Part shown: in pieces, positions 44,112-52,643 of the stretch | How the letters are laid out: every line of letters starts with the position of its first letter | How positions within the stretch are numbered: position 1 is the stretch's first letter | Source: Gracilibacillus timonensis | Lineage (GTDB): Bacteria > Bacillota > Bacilli > Bacillales > Amphibacillaceae | Length of the DNA: 64,000 bases | Assembly (NCBI RefSeq): GCF_900086715.1 | Contig: NZ_FLKH01000011.1 | Location: 744,001 to 808,000 of the forward strand | Reading direction: 5' to 3' | Notes under the pieces: model-generated | Database searches by the model: none | What the model was told of the DNA's origin: nothing | What the model saw: only the letters and a program-made list of their open reading frames with translations | Made by a program: the position numbers and the translations under genes

Positions 44112-44816
44112 TTACTTAGAAGCTCTGTAATCTCTTAAATTTTGAGCCATGCTTTTTCTAAGTATATTTTTAACCCCTTCAGGATCTCTATTCTTTATAC
44201 AATTAAGCTGTTCTATATGACCATCAATAGAATCTCCTTCGAGTGTCTTATGATCTACACCAAATACTCTGTTTAACTCTTCGAGATAATAGTAGTAAGC
44301 CTTTGTGTTTTTCATAACGGCATATAAAAATTGATTCTTGGAAGCTTTGGCAACCGTTAAATGGAACTCGAAGTCCGCCTGAGTGTATCGCTTATAATCG
44401 TCTTTATTATTAAGCATTTTTTCAAGGGCCAATTCTAATTCCTTTATATCTTCATCTGTTGCTCTTTCGGTAGCTAGGTCAATACATTTAAACTCAATAA
44501 TCTCACGGAATTCGAGAATATCTAACAATTCTTTTTCGCTTATATCCATAGTTGGCATAGCGTTGCTTATCATTTCTGCATGATTGATTCCTGAGACAAA
44601 GGACCCTTGTCCTTGTTTAGTCGTAATGATTCCCATTTGTCTCAGTTTTTGCATAGCACTTCTAACACTAATTCGACTAACACTGAACATTTCACATAGC
44701 TGGTTTTCGGAAGGTAGTTTATCGCCAACTTGCCATTCACCATTTTGAATTTGTTGTATGATTTGTTGGAACACTTCTTCCACGATGTTTGTTTTTTTAA
44801 TTGATTTGATATCCAT
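44112..44816 (-). CDS. GntR family transcriptional regulator (FadR subfamily)
   Basis: 234 residues. N-terminal winged HTH (~1-75: KLPSENQLCEMFSVSRISVRSAMQKLRQMGIITTKQGQGSFV) and an all-helical FCD effector domain (~90-225) with metal-binding candidates Asp/His in DFEFHLTVAKAS and DGHIEQL. Regulators of this group control uronate and aldonate utilisation, consistent with the mannonate dehydratase-like gene downstream. Three operator copies flank it, one just downstream of its own -10 box, so it should repress itself and the importer unit. Confidence 0.88.
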   Translation of the reverse strand: MDIKSIKKTNIVEEVFQQIIQQIQNGEWQVGDKLPSENQLCEMFSVSRISVRSAMQKLRQMGIITTKQGQGSFVSGINHAEMISNAMPTMDISEKELLDILEFREIIEFKCIDLATERATDEDIKELELALEKMLNNKDDYKRYTQADFEFHLTVAKASKNQFLYAVMKNTKAYYYYLEELNRVFGVDHKTLEGDSIDGHIEQLNCIKNRDPEGVKNILRKSMAQNLRDYRASK

Positions 44817-44835
44817 TATTAATCAACTGCACTTT

Positions 44836-44894
44836 CGCTGTAAGTTGTCATACAAGTTAATTTGTATAGTATCATCGTAAAAGATAGAAGTCAA
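44836..44894 (-). promoter_or_regulatory. Promoter of the GntR gene with GntR operator copy 3
   Basis: Minus strand TTGACT (44894-44889), a 17-bp spacer and TACTAT (44871-44866). The operator (44857-44836, core TTGTCATACAA) begins nine bases after the -10 box, over the start of transcription. The three outermost bases of one arm are not conserved. Confidence 0.75.
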
Positions 44895-45036
44895 TAGTTT
44901 TTTTGCATGCGTTTTCTTTTATCGCTTCTATTGTTAAAATAGTCTATTTAGTTCTAGTATTTATAATAAATGTCACAGTGTGTAATGAGTATAAGTTTAT
45001 ATCTATAAATTGCCTAAAAAATAGGATAAACCAAAT

Positions 45037-45081
45037 GTCAACAGATGAAGCAAATATATTGCATGAACTTCACCTGTTAAC
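45037..45081 (-). terminator. Hairpin after the glycerophosphotransferase gene
   Basis: Arms GTCAACAGATGAAG (45037-45050) and CTTCACCTGTTAAC (45068-45081) pair with two mismatches. The T-run on the minus strand is poor, so termination is only likely. Confidence 0.45.
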
Positions 45082-45096
45082 CATTTCAAATGCTTA

Positions 45097-47022
45097 TCAA
45101 ATAGCCTGAATCGCCCTATACACATTCTTCGTATTATCCCCATCCGTATATTCCACCAATTCAGCATAGTTTTGCACATATTGATCGGGCTGTTCTCGGT
45201 GATAATTGGTTAAGATGGCATGATGAAGCTGTTCGTCTACATGGTAGACCACATCACCAAAACAATTCTCTTCTTGCAAGATGTTTGGCGCTCCATATTC
45301 CTGCTCGGCTAATGCTTTGTCGCCCCAGAAATAGATAATATTACTGCCGCCAGCGAAGGCATAATAACAAATAGAGGAATAATCGGTAATAACGACCTTA
45401 GATCGTAACAGGGCGTCTTTAATATCTCCTTCGTAAATGAATTTCTCAATCGAGGCATAGACATCCGCAAATTGATTTTCAATTAATAACTTGGCCTTCG
45501 GGTGTAAGATGAGATTAACAGGAATCTCTTGATAAAAATCATGGGTTTGTATCATTTGAAAAAACTGCAGATAACGATCAATATAAGAATTTTCTTCGAT
45601 TTTTCCCGTCACATCCCAAGGTCTCCAGGTTAATAAGAAACTGATCTCCTGCTTTTCTTGTTTGCGCTCTTGAACATATAAATCCAAGTTAGGTGTTCCT
45701 TTTTGTATCAGTTGGCTCGGTTCATATTTCGGATATTGGATAAAGTAGGAACTTTCCAAGTCGGAATTGGTGACAATATAATCAGGAGCAATGGGAACCT
45801 TTCTATTATAGTAGCCTCGTTCAAATACATTGGTGGCAAGAGAGATCCCATGCTGCAAAAAGATTTTTTTATCGCTTTGTAAAATCACTTTTTTTAGCTG
45901 TCTGCTGTTGTCATATAAATTTCTCAGTATATGGGTAGGCAGATCAGAAGAAATTAGTTTATCCGCATGAAAGATGGCATAGAAAGCTTTCACCGAATTG
46001 TGTGCTACTACACTATCTTTGCCATAATGGGATTGTAATGTCTGAAATTGTTCGTGTGATTTGTCTAGTACAAACACTGCTTTGTTGTCATGTTGTGATT
46101 TCGCATATTGGAATACCTCAAAGGCAGACTCGCTGGCCCCACTTGCAAATTTCTCAAAATAGATATCTCTGCTTCTTTTTTGGCCGAATACAGAGAGCCA
46201 TTTTGCTACTTTCTCTTTGATTGGTATCGCCTTGTTTAAGTAATCACTGATCACAAGTACCAACTGCCCTGTGATCGACTTGCGAAGAAAAGATTGTATT
46301 TGATGTCTTTCTAATGTATATCTTCTGGAGCTGTATATATAATGATTTTTATCGTATCTATCGTAACCATTGAATTTTAGGGGGTAGTAATAGCTTAAAC
46401 CATCCAAGGTTAGCGATTTAATATACATAGGATTATTGATTTCACTGCTGTCCTGATATTTTCGCAGAACCTCAGATAATTTAATCCGACAAAAACCTAA
46501 TTGTGATAAAAGCACCAATTTATTTGTATTTTCAGCTAATTTTTTTCGGATGAATCGAGGTAGAAAATACTTAAAATCATAGTCTAATGCCTTATCATAC
46601 CCAATGGCTATGTTGACTTCGGACATATTGGCATAGCGAAAGCGGATGGCACCAATGATAAAAAGATTGGCTAATAAACCACAAGTGAAAACACGGTGAG
46701 GCGGTGTTGATTCTGCCTTTTCCAATACCTTTTCATCAGGTAAAGAGCGATGTCTTTTCATGATCATAAAGGAAAGTCTGCCTATGGGATCCAAGTATAG
46801 AACCACAAAAGTATTTTTTAATAATGGATTCGGATGTTTCTCGAGAATTTTAATATGGTGATCGACTCGGTTAGGATAGACTACGATCTCATCATGTTGA
46901 TACACATAAAACTTTTTGAAGGGCATCCGTCGTTTTCCGTTCATCAAGGAAATCTGATTGAAATCACCAAAACCGTCCTTTAAAAATAATTGTTTTCCTC
47001 GTTTTTTTACAATGGGTTCCAA
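45097..47022 (-). CDS. CDP-glycerol glycerophosphotransferase family protein (TagB/TagF-like)
   Basis: 641 residues. TTG start seven bases after AAAGGAGAT, with a near-consensus promoter at 47091-47119. The N-terminal ~250 residues do not match a family I can name. From ~300 to the end is the glycerophosphotransferase domain: FLQHGISLATNVFERG, a HPKAKLL segment and VVITDYSSICYYAFAGGSNIIYFW, with the conserved His and Asp-Tyr-Ser-Ser. Family members add glycerol- or ribitol-phosphate to build teichoic acids or capsular polymers at the inner membrane face. It stands alone apart from the divergent DUF6270 gene. Confidence 0.85.
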   Translation of the reverse strand: MEPIVKKRGKQLFLKDGFGDFNQISLMNGKRRMPFKKFYVYQHDEIVVYPNRVDHHIKILEKHPNPLLKNTFVVLYLDPIGRLSFMIMKRHRSLPDEKVLEKAESTPPHRVFTCGLLANLFIIGAIRFRYANMSEVNIAIGYDKALDYDFKYFLPRFIRKKLAENTNKLVLLSQLGFCRIKLSEVLRKYQDSSEINNPMYIKSLTLDGLSYYYPLKFNGYDRYDKNHYIYSSRRYTLERHQIQSFLRKSITGQLVLVISDYLNKAIPIKEKVAKWLSVFGQKRSRDIYFEKFASGASESAFEVFQYAKSQHDNKAVFVLDKSHEQFQTLQSHYGKDSVVAHNSVKAFYAIFHADKLISSDLPTHILRNLYDNSRQLKKVILQSDKKIFLQHGISLATNVFERGYYNRKVPIAPDYIVTNSDLESSYFIQYPKYEPSQLIQKGTPNLDLYVQERKQEKQEISFLLTWRPWDVTGKIEENSYIDRYLQFFQMIQTHDFYQEIPVNLILHPKAKLLIENQFADVYASIEKFIYEGDIKDALLRSKVVITDYSSICYYAFAGGSNIIYFWGDKALAEQEYGAPNILQEENCFGDVVYHVDEQLHHAILTNYHREQPDQYVQNYAELVEYTDGDNTKNVYRAIQAI

Positions 47023-47090
47023 GGTGTTAATCTCCTTTGCTACATTGAACTAAGATGCATATGTTAGTTGTATTTCTTCTATAATCTCCC

Positions 47091-47119
47091 ATCATACATA
47101 AGAGTATTTTTTCCGACAA
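47091..47119 (-). promoter_or_regulatory. Promoter of the glycerophosphotransferase gene
   Basis: Minus strand TTGTCG (47119-47114), a 17-bp spacer and TATGAT (47096-47091). The rest of 47023-47391 shows only AT-rich sequence and a possible TATAAT (47294-47299) for the divergent gene. Confidence 0.6.
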
Positions 47120-47391
47120 TGCGTGAAACTATTCATTTATTTCTATCAATTAATGGTATTTATCACAAAATAAAGGTGATTTAACAGGGGATAAGACCCG
47201 GGATGGATTTGATTACCATATATAAAAGAAACTTAGAATGTATCTATCTTCACAGAAAGCAATGTAAATGTTAAAAATCATTCTATGGACCTGTATAATA
47301 CCGCTGTTGTTTTAGGTATGATAAAGCGAGACTATCTATAGCGGTCTTCTTGCGGTTGTTAGTGGCGTGATAGATGGAGAGGGGATGATGT

Positions 47392-48141
47392 ATGTTGAAG
47401 ACTTATAATATTTTCGGAAGTTGTGTATCAAGGGATATTTTTGGTCTGGTAGAAGACCATAACTATAGTGTGGATTATTATCAAGCGAGATCTTCTGTGC
47501 AAAGTATGATGTCTAAACCTTATTCGGTAGACTGGAAATATATATCGACAGGTTCAAATTTTAAAGATCGAGTAGTGTATACCGATATAAACAAGGATTA
47601 TTTTGAGCAGTTATGGAAGCATCGAGCCCACGATTTAATCATTGATTTCATTGATGAGCGATTTGCATTGTATAAAATTGGGTTCTCGTATGTGACGCGC
47701 TCCAACTATTTCCTTACTGCTGGTTTGAAAAATCTATTAGGCGGATACGAAGTGAAGAAAACAGAAACGATAGAGGACTGGGATGCTGCTTGTTTGGCTT
47801 TTATTGAGAAATTGAAATCATATTATCATGCGGATCAGGTTATTTTACATAAGGCATATTTTGCCGAGGAGTATGTAGACAACGCAGGAAAAGTACAGAA
47901 ATTTGATGATCGTAAGACCAAAATTTATCAATCTATTAATCAGTTACTCGATCATTATTATCATTTCTTTGAAAGTCACTTTGAGAATATCCATACGATT
48001 GGTTTGCCTCAAGGGAGCTATCGAGCTTGGGAAGAACACAAGTGGGGGCTGGGGCCAATGCATTATGAAAGAAATTACTATCAGGAAATGGTAAATCAAC
48101 TAGAAGACATCAATCGCAAGAAAAAAGATAAGCAGATATAG
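47392..48141 (+). CDS. DUF6270 protein (SGNH-hydrolase-like)
   Basis: 249 residues, ATG preceded by GGAGAGGGG. The N-terminal NIFGSCVSRDIFGL is the hallmark of DUF6270, with Ser placed as in SGNH/GDSL esterases; an Asp (IIDFIDERF) and a C-terminal His/Tyr segment (GPMHYERNYYQEM) follow. Members occur in capsule and teichoic acid loci and are suspected acyl-ester enzymes on surface polymers, but activity is not established to my knowledge. Divergent from the TagB/TagF-like gene, so the two may modify the same polymer. Confidence 0.75.
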   Translation: MLKTYNIFGSCVSRDIFGLVEDHNYSVDYYQARSSVQSMMSKPYSVDWKYISTGSNFKDRVVYTDINKDYFEQLWKHRAHDLIIDFIDERFALYKIGFSYVTRSNYFLTAGLKNLLGGYEVKKTETIEDWDAACLAFIEKLKSYYHADQVILHKAYFAEEYVDNAGKVQKFDDRKTKIYQSINQLLDHYYHFFESHFENIHTIGLPQGSYRAWEEHKWGLGPMHYERNYYQEMVNQLEDINRKKKDKQI

Positions 48142-48160
48142 CAAATAGCAACAGAAAAAT

Positions 48161-48196
48161 GATAGACGGTGCAAATTCATCAAGTCACCGTCTATC
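48161..48196 (+). terminator. Hairpin after the DUF6270 gene
   Basis: Perfect 11-bp arms GATAGACGGTG / CACCGTCTATC with a 14-base loop. There is no T-run on the plus strand; on the minus strand it is followed by ATTTTTC. Confidence 0.55.
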
Positions 48197-48355
48197 TACC
48201 TCAGTAGCAGCACATCATTGTATTCGAAAACACCAATAGTCCCAATCTTTGAATACTGACTCCCCCAACGGGAAATTTTCCTATGTTACTTTTGTCGAGT
48301 ATTTGAACTTCCCTTAAAAAAATGGTTCAAACTGACGTGAATAACGGTAGATCTG

Positions 48356-48401
48356 TTGACTTTTTAGGACTTATGCATTAGAGTATAGAAAACGCTTTCA
48401 T
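48356..48401 (+). promoter_or_regulatory. Promoter with cre site for the ribose-type importer
   Basis: TTGACT (48356-48361), a 17-bp spacer and TAGAGT (48379-48384). TAGAAAACGCTTTCAT (48386-48401) matches the CcpA cre consensus at 15 of 16 positions and covers the transcription start, so repression by preferred sugars is expected. Confidence 0.7.
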
Positions 48402-48423
48402 TTAGTGGTATTGTTCTATTTGA

Positions 48424-48457
48424 TTAGGGTTACTCCATATAATAAGTAACCCCTAAC
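48424..48457 (+). promoter_or_regulatory. Inverted repeat in the importer leader
   Basis: GGGTTACT (48427-48434) and AGTAACCC (48445-48452), extendable to TTAGGG/CCCTAA with one bulged base, flank a TATAAT. It may be an operator or leader hairpin. From here to 48630 nothing else is recognisable, leaving a leader of about 250 bases. Confidence 0.45.
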
Positions 48458-48650
48458 ACAAATGACAAGAAACAGAGATATTATCACTGAAAGGGGGCAT
48501 TAGCAAGGGGGGTATACGAATAGCTATTAATAGAGAAATCATTCACTGCTAAGCGCCTTACATTGCTACGTTGTAATGGTCGATAACATCCTGATATGTT
48601 TACAGCTCGTTATTATCCGTTTCATTTTACTTTACAAGGAGGGGTTCATG

Positions 48651-49640
48651 ATGAAAAAGCATGTTCTTTGGTTAGCTATGTTGGCATTATTGATGTTCGT
48701 ATTAGCCGCGTGTGGCAGTGACGATTCAACGGGTGCAGATGCCGATGGAGCCAGTGGTGGTGAGGAAGGGAGCAGTGAGGAAAAGTATAAGATTGGTATT
48801 TTAGCTCCAGAGGTAACTCATGGATGGGTCGGCGCTGTTGCTTATCATGCGGAGGACAGGGTGGAAGAGCTATCCGATCAAGTTGATTATCAGATACAAA
48901 CAAGTGGTAATGCAGAGGAAATGACCTCTCAGCTTGATGACTTGACGACTTGGGGAGCTGATGCGATTGTTGCTTTTCCGCAGTGGGAAGGGATGGATGT
49001 ACCGATCCAGAATGCGATTGACAATGGTATGACGGTTGTCAACTTTGATATTGTGATCGATGCAGATGGCGTCTATCGTGTATCAGGTGACAATGAGGAC
49101 ATGGGAATTCAAGGGGCCAATTATATTGTAGATAAAATTGGCGAAACCGGGAATGTGGTGGTGCTTGAAGTGCCATCCTCAGGCTCTGTATCGGAGCTGC
49201 GTACCAAAGGGTTTGAAGAAACCATCGCGGATATTGCTCCAGATATGAATGTGATGACTTATGCGACAGAATTCACGCGTGAAGCAGGGCTAACCGATTT
49301 TGCCGATATTTTAACATCCGTGGATCAAATTGATGCCGTTTATTCGTTGGATGACGAAACGTCTGTCGGGGTGTTACAAGCAATTGAAGAAGCAGGAAGA
49401 ACGGATATCCAAGTGGTTACTGGCGGAGGTGGCATGCAGGAGTATTTTGAAATGATGCCGGAAAATGAGGATATTTGGATTCAATCGGCTTTATATAGTC
49501 CTGCTATGGTAAAAGATGCGGTGGATGTCGCTCTGGATGTACTCAATGGAGAAGAAGTGGAGCAAGAAACGATTATTCCGACAACCGTGGTCGATCGGGA
49601 TAACTATGAAGAGTTTTTAGATTCGGATTCACCATATTAA
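48651..49640 (+). CDS. Sugar-binding lipoprotein of a ribose/xylose-type (CUT2) importer
   Basis: 329 residues from the ATG at 48651 (AAGGAGG 8 bases upstream; ATG 48648 also in frame). Lipobox LAAC (Cys21), a Gly/Asp/Glu linker, then an RbsB-like fold: KIGILAPEVTHGWVGAVAYHAED, GADAIVAFPQWEGM, GNVVVLEVPSSGSVSELRTKGFEE. Binds a monosaccharide (pentose, hexose or similar). First gene of the binding protein-ATPase-permease unit. Confidence 0.88.
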   Translation: MKKHVLWLAMLALLMFVLAACGSDDSTGADADGASGGEEGSSEEKYKIGILAPEVTHGWVGAVAYHAEDRVEELSDQVDYQIQTSGNAEEMTSQLDDLTTWGADAIVAFPQWEGMDVPIQNAIDNGMTVVNFDIVIDADGVYRVSGDNEDMGIQGANYIVDKIGETGNVVVLEVPSSGSVSELRTKGFEETIADIAPDMNVMTYATEFTREAGLTDFADILTSVDQIDAVYSLDDETSVGVLQAIEEAGRTDIQVVTGGGGMQEYFEMMPENEDIWIQSALYSPAMVKDAVDVALDVLNGEEVEQETIIPTTVVDRDNYEEFLDSDSPY

Positions 49641-49705
49641 GAGATTAGGGGGTGCTGCTTGTTGTGGTACTCCCTCGCATCTATATGTTTCACTGGAGGT
49701 GTAAC

Positions 49706-51208
49706 ATGCTTGTCGAGTTGAAGAATATTCAGAAATCATTTGGTGCGAATCATGTGCTCAAAGATGTATCACTCACGATTAAGGAGGGAGAGATCTGTGC
49801 CCTTCTAGGGGAAAATGGTGCAGGTAAATCAACGCTTATGAATATTTTGGGCGGTGTCCATCAGCCGGATCGTGGAGGTATTTTCCTAGATGGTGAAGAG
49901 GTGGACTTTCATGATCCAGCGCAGCCAATCAACAGGGGGATTTCCTTTATTCATCAGGAGTTAAACCTGATTAATGATCTGCCCATCTATGAGAATATCT
50001 TTTTAGAGCGCTATTATAAAAGCAGTTTCCGCAAGGTTCCGCATCAGCAAATGATTCAAGAAACGCAGAAGATCTTTGAGCGAATGCAAGTGAACTTAAA
50101 TCCACGTACATTGGTAAAACATCTGGATTCATCCTATAAGCAAATCATTGAGATCTGCCGGGCAGTTGTAATGGACGCCTCGGTGATTATCATGGATGAG
50201 CCCACTGCGTCGTTAACTGATACCGAGATTGAACGTGTCTTTGCGATGATGAAACGATTAAAGGAACAAAAGGTAGGTATCATTTTTATTTCGCATAAAT
50301 TGCAAGAAGTAATGGAGATTTGTGACCAGTATTCTGTACTGCGTGATGGTGAAGTGGTTTCTCAAGGGCAAGTAGCAGATGTGACGACAAAAGATCTTGC
50401 CCGTTTTATGGTGGGTCATGAAGTGCGGACTGACAAGTTGGTTCGAGATAGAGAGCGGGGAGAAGAGGTACTACGAGCAGTGGAATTAACGTCAGAAGAG
50501 CACTTTTCTGATATTTCCTTTTCGCTTCATCAAGGAGAGATTGTTGGTTTTACTGGTCTCTTAGGAGATGGCAGGAGTGAACTGTTTCAAGCGATTTTTG
50601 GTGCTTATCCTTTGTCTTCCGGACAGCTGTATCTTTATGGGAAGTCAGTAAAAATTCGTTCAACGATGGCCGCTATTGAACAAGGCATTGCTTATCTGCC
50701 AAGAAATCGTAAAGAAAATGCGATTATTAAGGATATGAATATCTTAGAGAATGCCGCTATTGCTTCCTGGAAGAAATATGCTAAATGGGGCATCATTCAA
50801 CAAGCTGTACATAAAGCGAACTTGGCGGAGCTGCAACAACAATTAAATATCCGTATGGAAGATTACGCTAATAATATTACGAATCTATCAGGTGGAAATC
50901 AACAAAAGGTGGTGCTAGCAAAGTGGCTGGCCACAGGTCCCAAGGTATTAATTCTCGATAACCCGACACAGGGAGTGGACGTTGGGGCAAAAGAGGATAT
51001 TTATGATATTATTTTGCACTTAGCTGATGAGGGAATAGCGATTGTTATTTTATCCAGCGAGGCTAATGAAATTCTGCGTTTATGCAACCGGACATATGTC
51101 ATGTACCATGGCAATTTGCAAGGGGAATTGCATGGAAAAGAAATGAAGGAACAATCGATTATGGAACTGGCAACTGGTGGAGAGACTACTGTTTCTATTT
51201 CACAGTAA
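49706..51208 (+). CDS. Sugar ABC transporter ATP-binding protein (RbsA/MglA type, double ATPase)
   Basis: 500 residues from the ATG at 49706 (GGAGGTG upstream). Two ATPase halves. The first has Walker A GENGAGKST, Walker B VIIMDEPTA and signature-like LDSSYKQIIEICRA. The second has the degenerate Walker A GLLGDGRSE usual in this class and the signature LSGGNQQKVVLAKWL with VLILDNPTQGVDVGAK. Powers the CUT2 importer. 66 bases after the binding-protein gene and 17 bases before the permease gene. Confidence 0.93.
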   Translation: MLVELKNIQKSFGANHVLKDVSLTIKEGEICALLGENGAGKSTLMNILGGVHQPDRGGIFLDGEEVDFHDPAQPINRGISFIHQELNLINDLPIYENIFLERYYKSSFRKVPHQQMIQETQKIFERMQVNLNPRTLVKHLDSSYKQIIEICRAVVMDASVIIMDEPTASLTDTEIERVFAMMKRLKEQKVGIIFISHKLQEVMEICDQYSVLRDGEVVSQGQVADVTTKDLARFMVGHEVRTDKLVRDRERGEEVLRAVELTSEEHFSDISFSLHQGEIVGFTGLLGDGRSELFQAIFGAYPLSSGQLYLYGKSVKIRSTMAAIEQGIAYLPRNRKENAIIKDMNILENAAIASWKKYAKWGIIQQAVHKANLAELQQQLNIRMEDYANNITNLSGGNQQKVVLAKWLATGPKVLILDNPTQGVDVGAKEDIYDIILHLADEGIAIVILSSEANEILRLCNRTYVMYHGNLQGELHGKEMKEQSIMELATGGETTVSISQ

Positions 51209-51225
51209 GGAAGGGCGTGATTCCT

Positions 51226-52272
51226 ATGGTAGAACAAACGACAAATAGCGTTACCCATTTTCTGCATTGGTTTAAAAAACATTGGAAGAATAATCCTCTG
51301 TTTAGTATTTTTATCGCATTAGTGGTGATGGTGATTCTGCAGACGATTGTTTTAGGTTTTGATTATCCCACGTTTGGCGATTGGTTTCAATCTTGGACAA
51401 ACAATTGGATTAATATACTCCGCAATAATGCCAGTATTGCTATCGTGGCACTAGGGATGACCTTTGTCATTATGACGGGCGGGATTGATTTAGCCGTTGG
51501 TGCAACGCTTGTTGCCACCGGGGCGTTTGCTATGACCTTGCTGGATGCAGGAGCCAATGGTCTCTTGAGCAGTATCGGGATAACGGGCTGGCCAGCTATC
51601 ATACTCACTATTTTGTTGGTAATGGTGTTTGGTTATTTATTGGGATCCCTGATTGGGGTATCGGTAACGCGAGGGATGGTTCCTCCTTTTATTGCCACAT
51701 TAGGTGCAATGATGGTGTTTCGTAGTGTGACACAGCATGTGATGCAAGGGGCTTCTCCACGAGTACCGAGCGAGTTCTTGCAAATTTCTAATTTCAAGAT
51801 CGGTGACTTGATGATTATGCCTATCCTTTATTGGATCATCATTGCGGCAATTATGTATTTTATTTCAAAAAAGACAACATTTGGCCGCCAGATTATTGCC
51901 GTTGGATCGAACGAAAGGGCGGCAAGGCTATCTGGTATTAATGTGAAAAAAGTGAAATTCCGTGTTTATGCCTTATCGGGAATGTTAGTCGGTATTGCAG
52001 CAATCATTCAAGTATCTCGTATTGGCTCCATGGATTTTGCTGGTTCAGGGCGCGGGATGGAGATGGATGCCATTGCTGCAGCAGTTGTCGGTGGAACAAG
52101 CATGATGGGAGGAAGAGGGTTTATTTTAGGTACGGTATATGGGATGTTGATTATCGCCGTATTGAATAATTTATTAAATCTCTTCGGCGTCCCACCATTG
52201 CTGCGCGATGCCTTTAAAGGTGCAATTGTGATCGGTGCTGTGCTATTGCAAAGGAAGGAACAGTCGGCATGA
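51226..52272 (+). CDS. Sugar ABC transporter permease (RbsC type)
   Basis: 348 residues; ATG 51226 chosen (GGAAGG 11 bases upstream; GTG 51217 is too close). About ten membrane segments, with the RbsC-like VALGMTFVIMTGGIDLAVGATLVATG and AIAAAVVGGTSMMGGRGFILGTVYG, and a C-terminal NLFGVPPLLRDAFKGAIVIGAVLL. Completes the ribose-type importer. No sugar kinase or isomerase is attached, so the substrate is unknown. The 51-bp repeat array begins about 80 bases after the stop. Confidence 0.92.
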   Translation: MVEQTTNSVTHFLHWFKKHWKNNPLFSIFIALVVMVILQTIVLGFDYPTFGDWFQSWTNNWINILRNNASIAIVALGMTFVIMTGGIDLAVGATLVATGAFAMTLLDAGANGLLSSIGITGWPAIILTILLVMVFGYLLGSLIGVSVTRGMVPPFIATLGAMMVFRSVTQHVMQGASPRVPSEFLQISNFKIGDLMIMPILYWIIIAAIMYFISKKTTFGRQIIAVGSNERAARLSGINVKKVKFRVYALSGMLVGIAAIIQVSRIGSMDFAGSGRGMEMDAIAAAVVGGTSMMGGRGFILGTVYGMLIIAVLNNLLNLFGVPPLLRDAFKGAIVIGAVLLQRKEQSA

Positions 52273-52351
52273 TCGAACGAATATAAAGAAGCCCGCCAAG
52301 TATGGTTGGTGATATGCCGACAATGGTATTGGTTTTCACTCATGAAGTGGT

Positions 52352-52512
52352 CGTCATTTCCAAGATGACGCCCATTATTTCAGTATTCGCACATCAAACG
52401 GCCGTCATTTCCAAGATGACGGCCATTATTTCAGTATTCGCACATCAAACGGCCGTCATTTCCAAGATGACGGCCATTATTTTAGTTTTCGCCCGTCAAA
52501 CGGCCGTCATTT
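52352..52512. repeat. 51-bp tandem repeat array, left part (three units plus 8 bp)
   Basis: Units start at 52352, 52403 and 52454, and a fourth is cut after CGTCATTT (52505-52512). Each unit contains a hairpin (GGCCGTCAT, seven-base loop, ATGACGGCC) followed by a T-rich stretch. The array continues at 53916 beyond an IS element. Confidence 0.9.
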
Positions 52513-52574
52513 AGTCAAGTCCATATTATTGTGTAAAATACATTTACATGTTTTTATCCGGTTAGGGTATGGTG

Positions 52575-52620
52575 AATGTGTGGAGGAAGGAGGGGGTACC
52601 CCCTCCTTCCTCCACACATT
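52575..52620. repeat. 46-bp perfect palindrome inside the IS element
   Basis: 23-bp arms (52575-52597 and 52598-52620) meet with no spacer at GGTACC. The left arm reads AATGTGTGGAGGAAGGAGGG and continues GGT, so it is purine-rich. It lies 23 bases beyond the transposase stop. It may serve as a transcript-end hairpin, but no T-run follows on the minus strand. Confidence 0.9.
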
Positions 52621-52643
52621 TTCGCGCCGACGCTGGCGGGCTT

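Noticed and set aside
44903-44918. cre-like TTGCATGCGTTTTCTT upstream of the GntR promoter
   Set aside because: Two mismatches at conserved positions and a location upstream of the -35 box; too weak to call.
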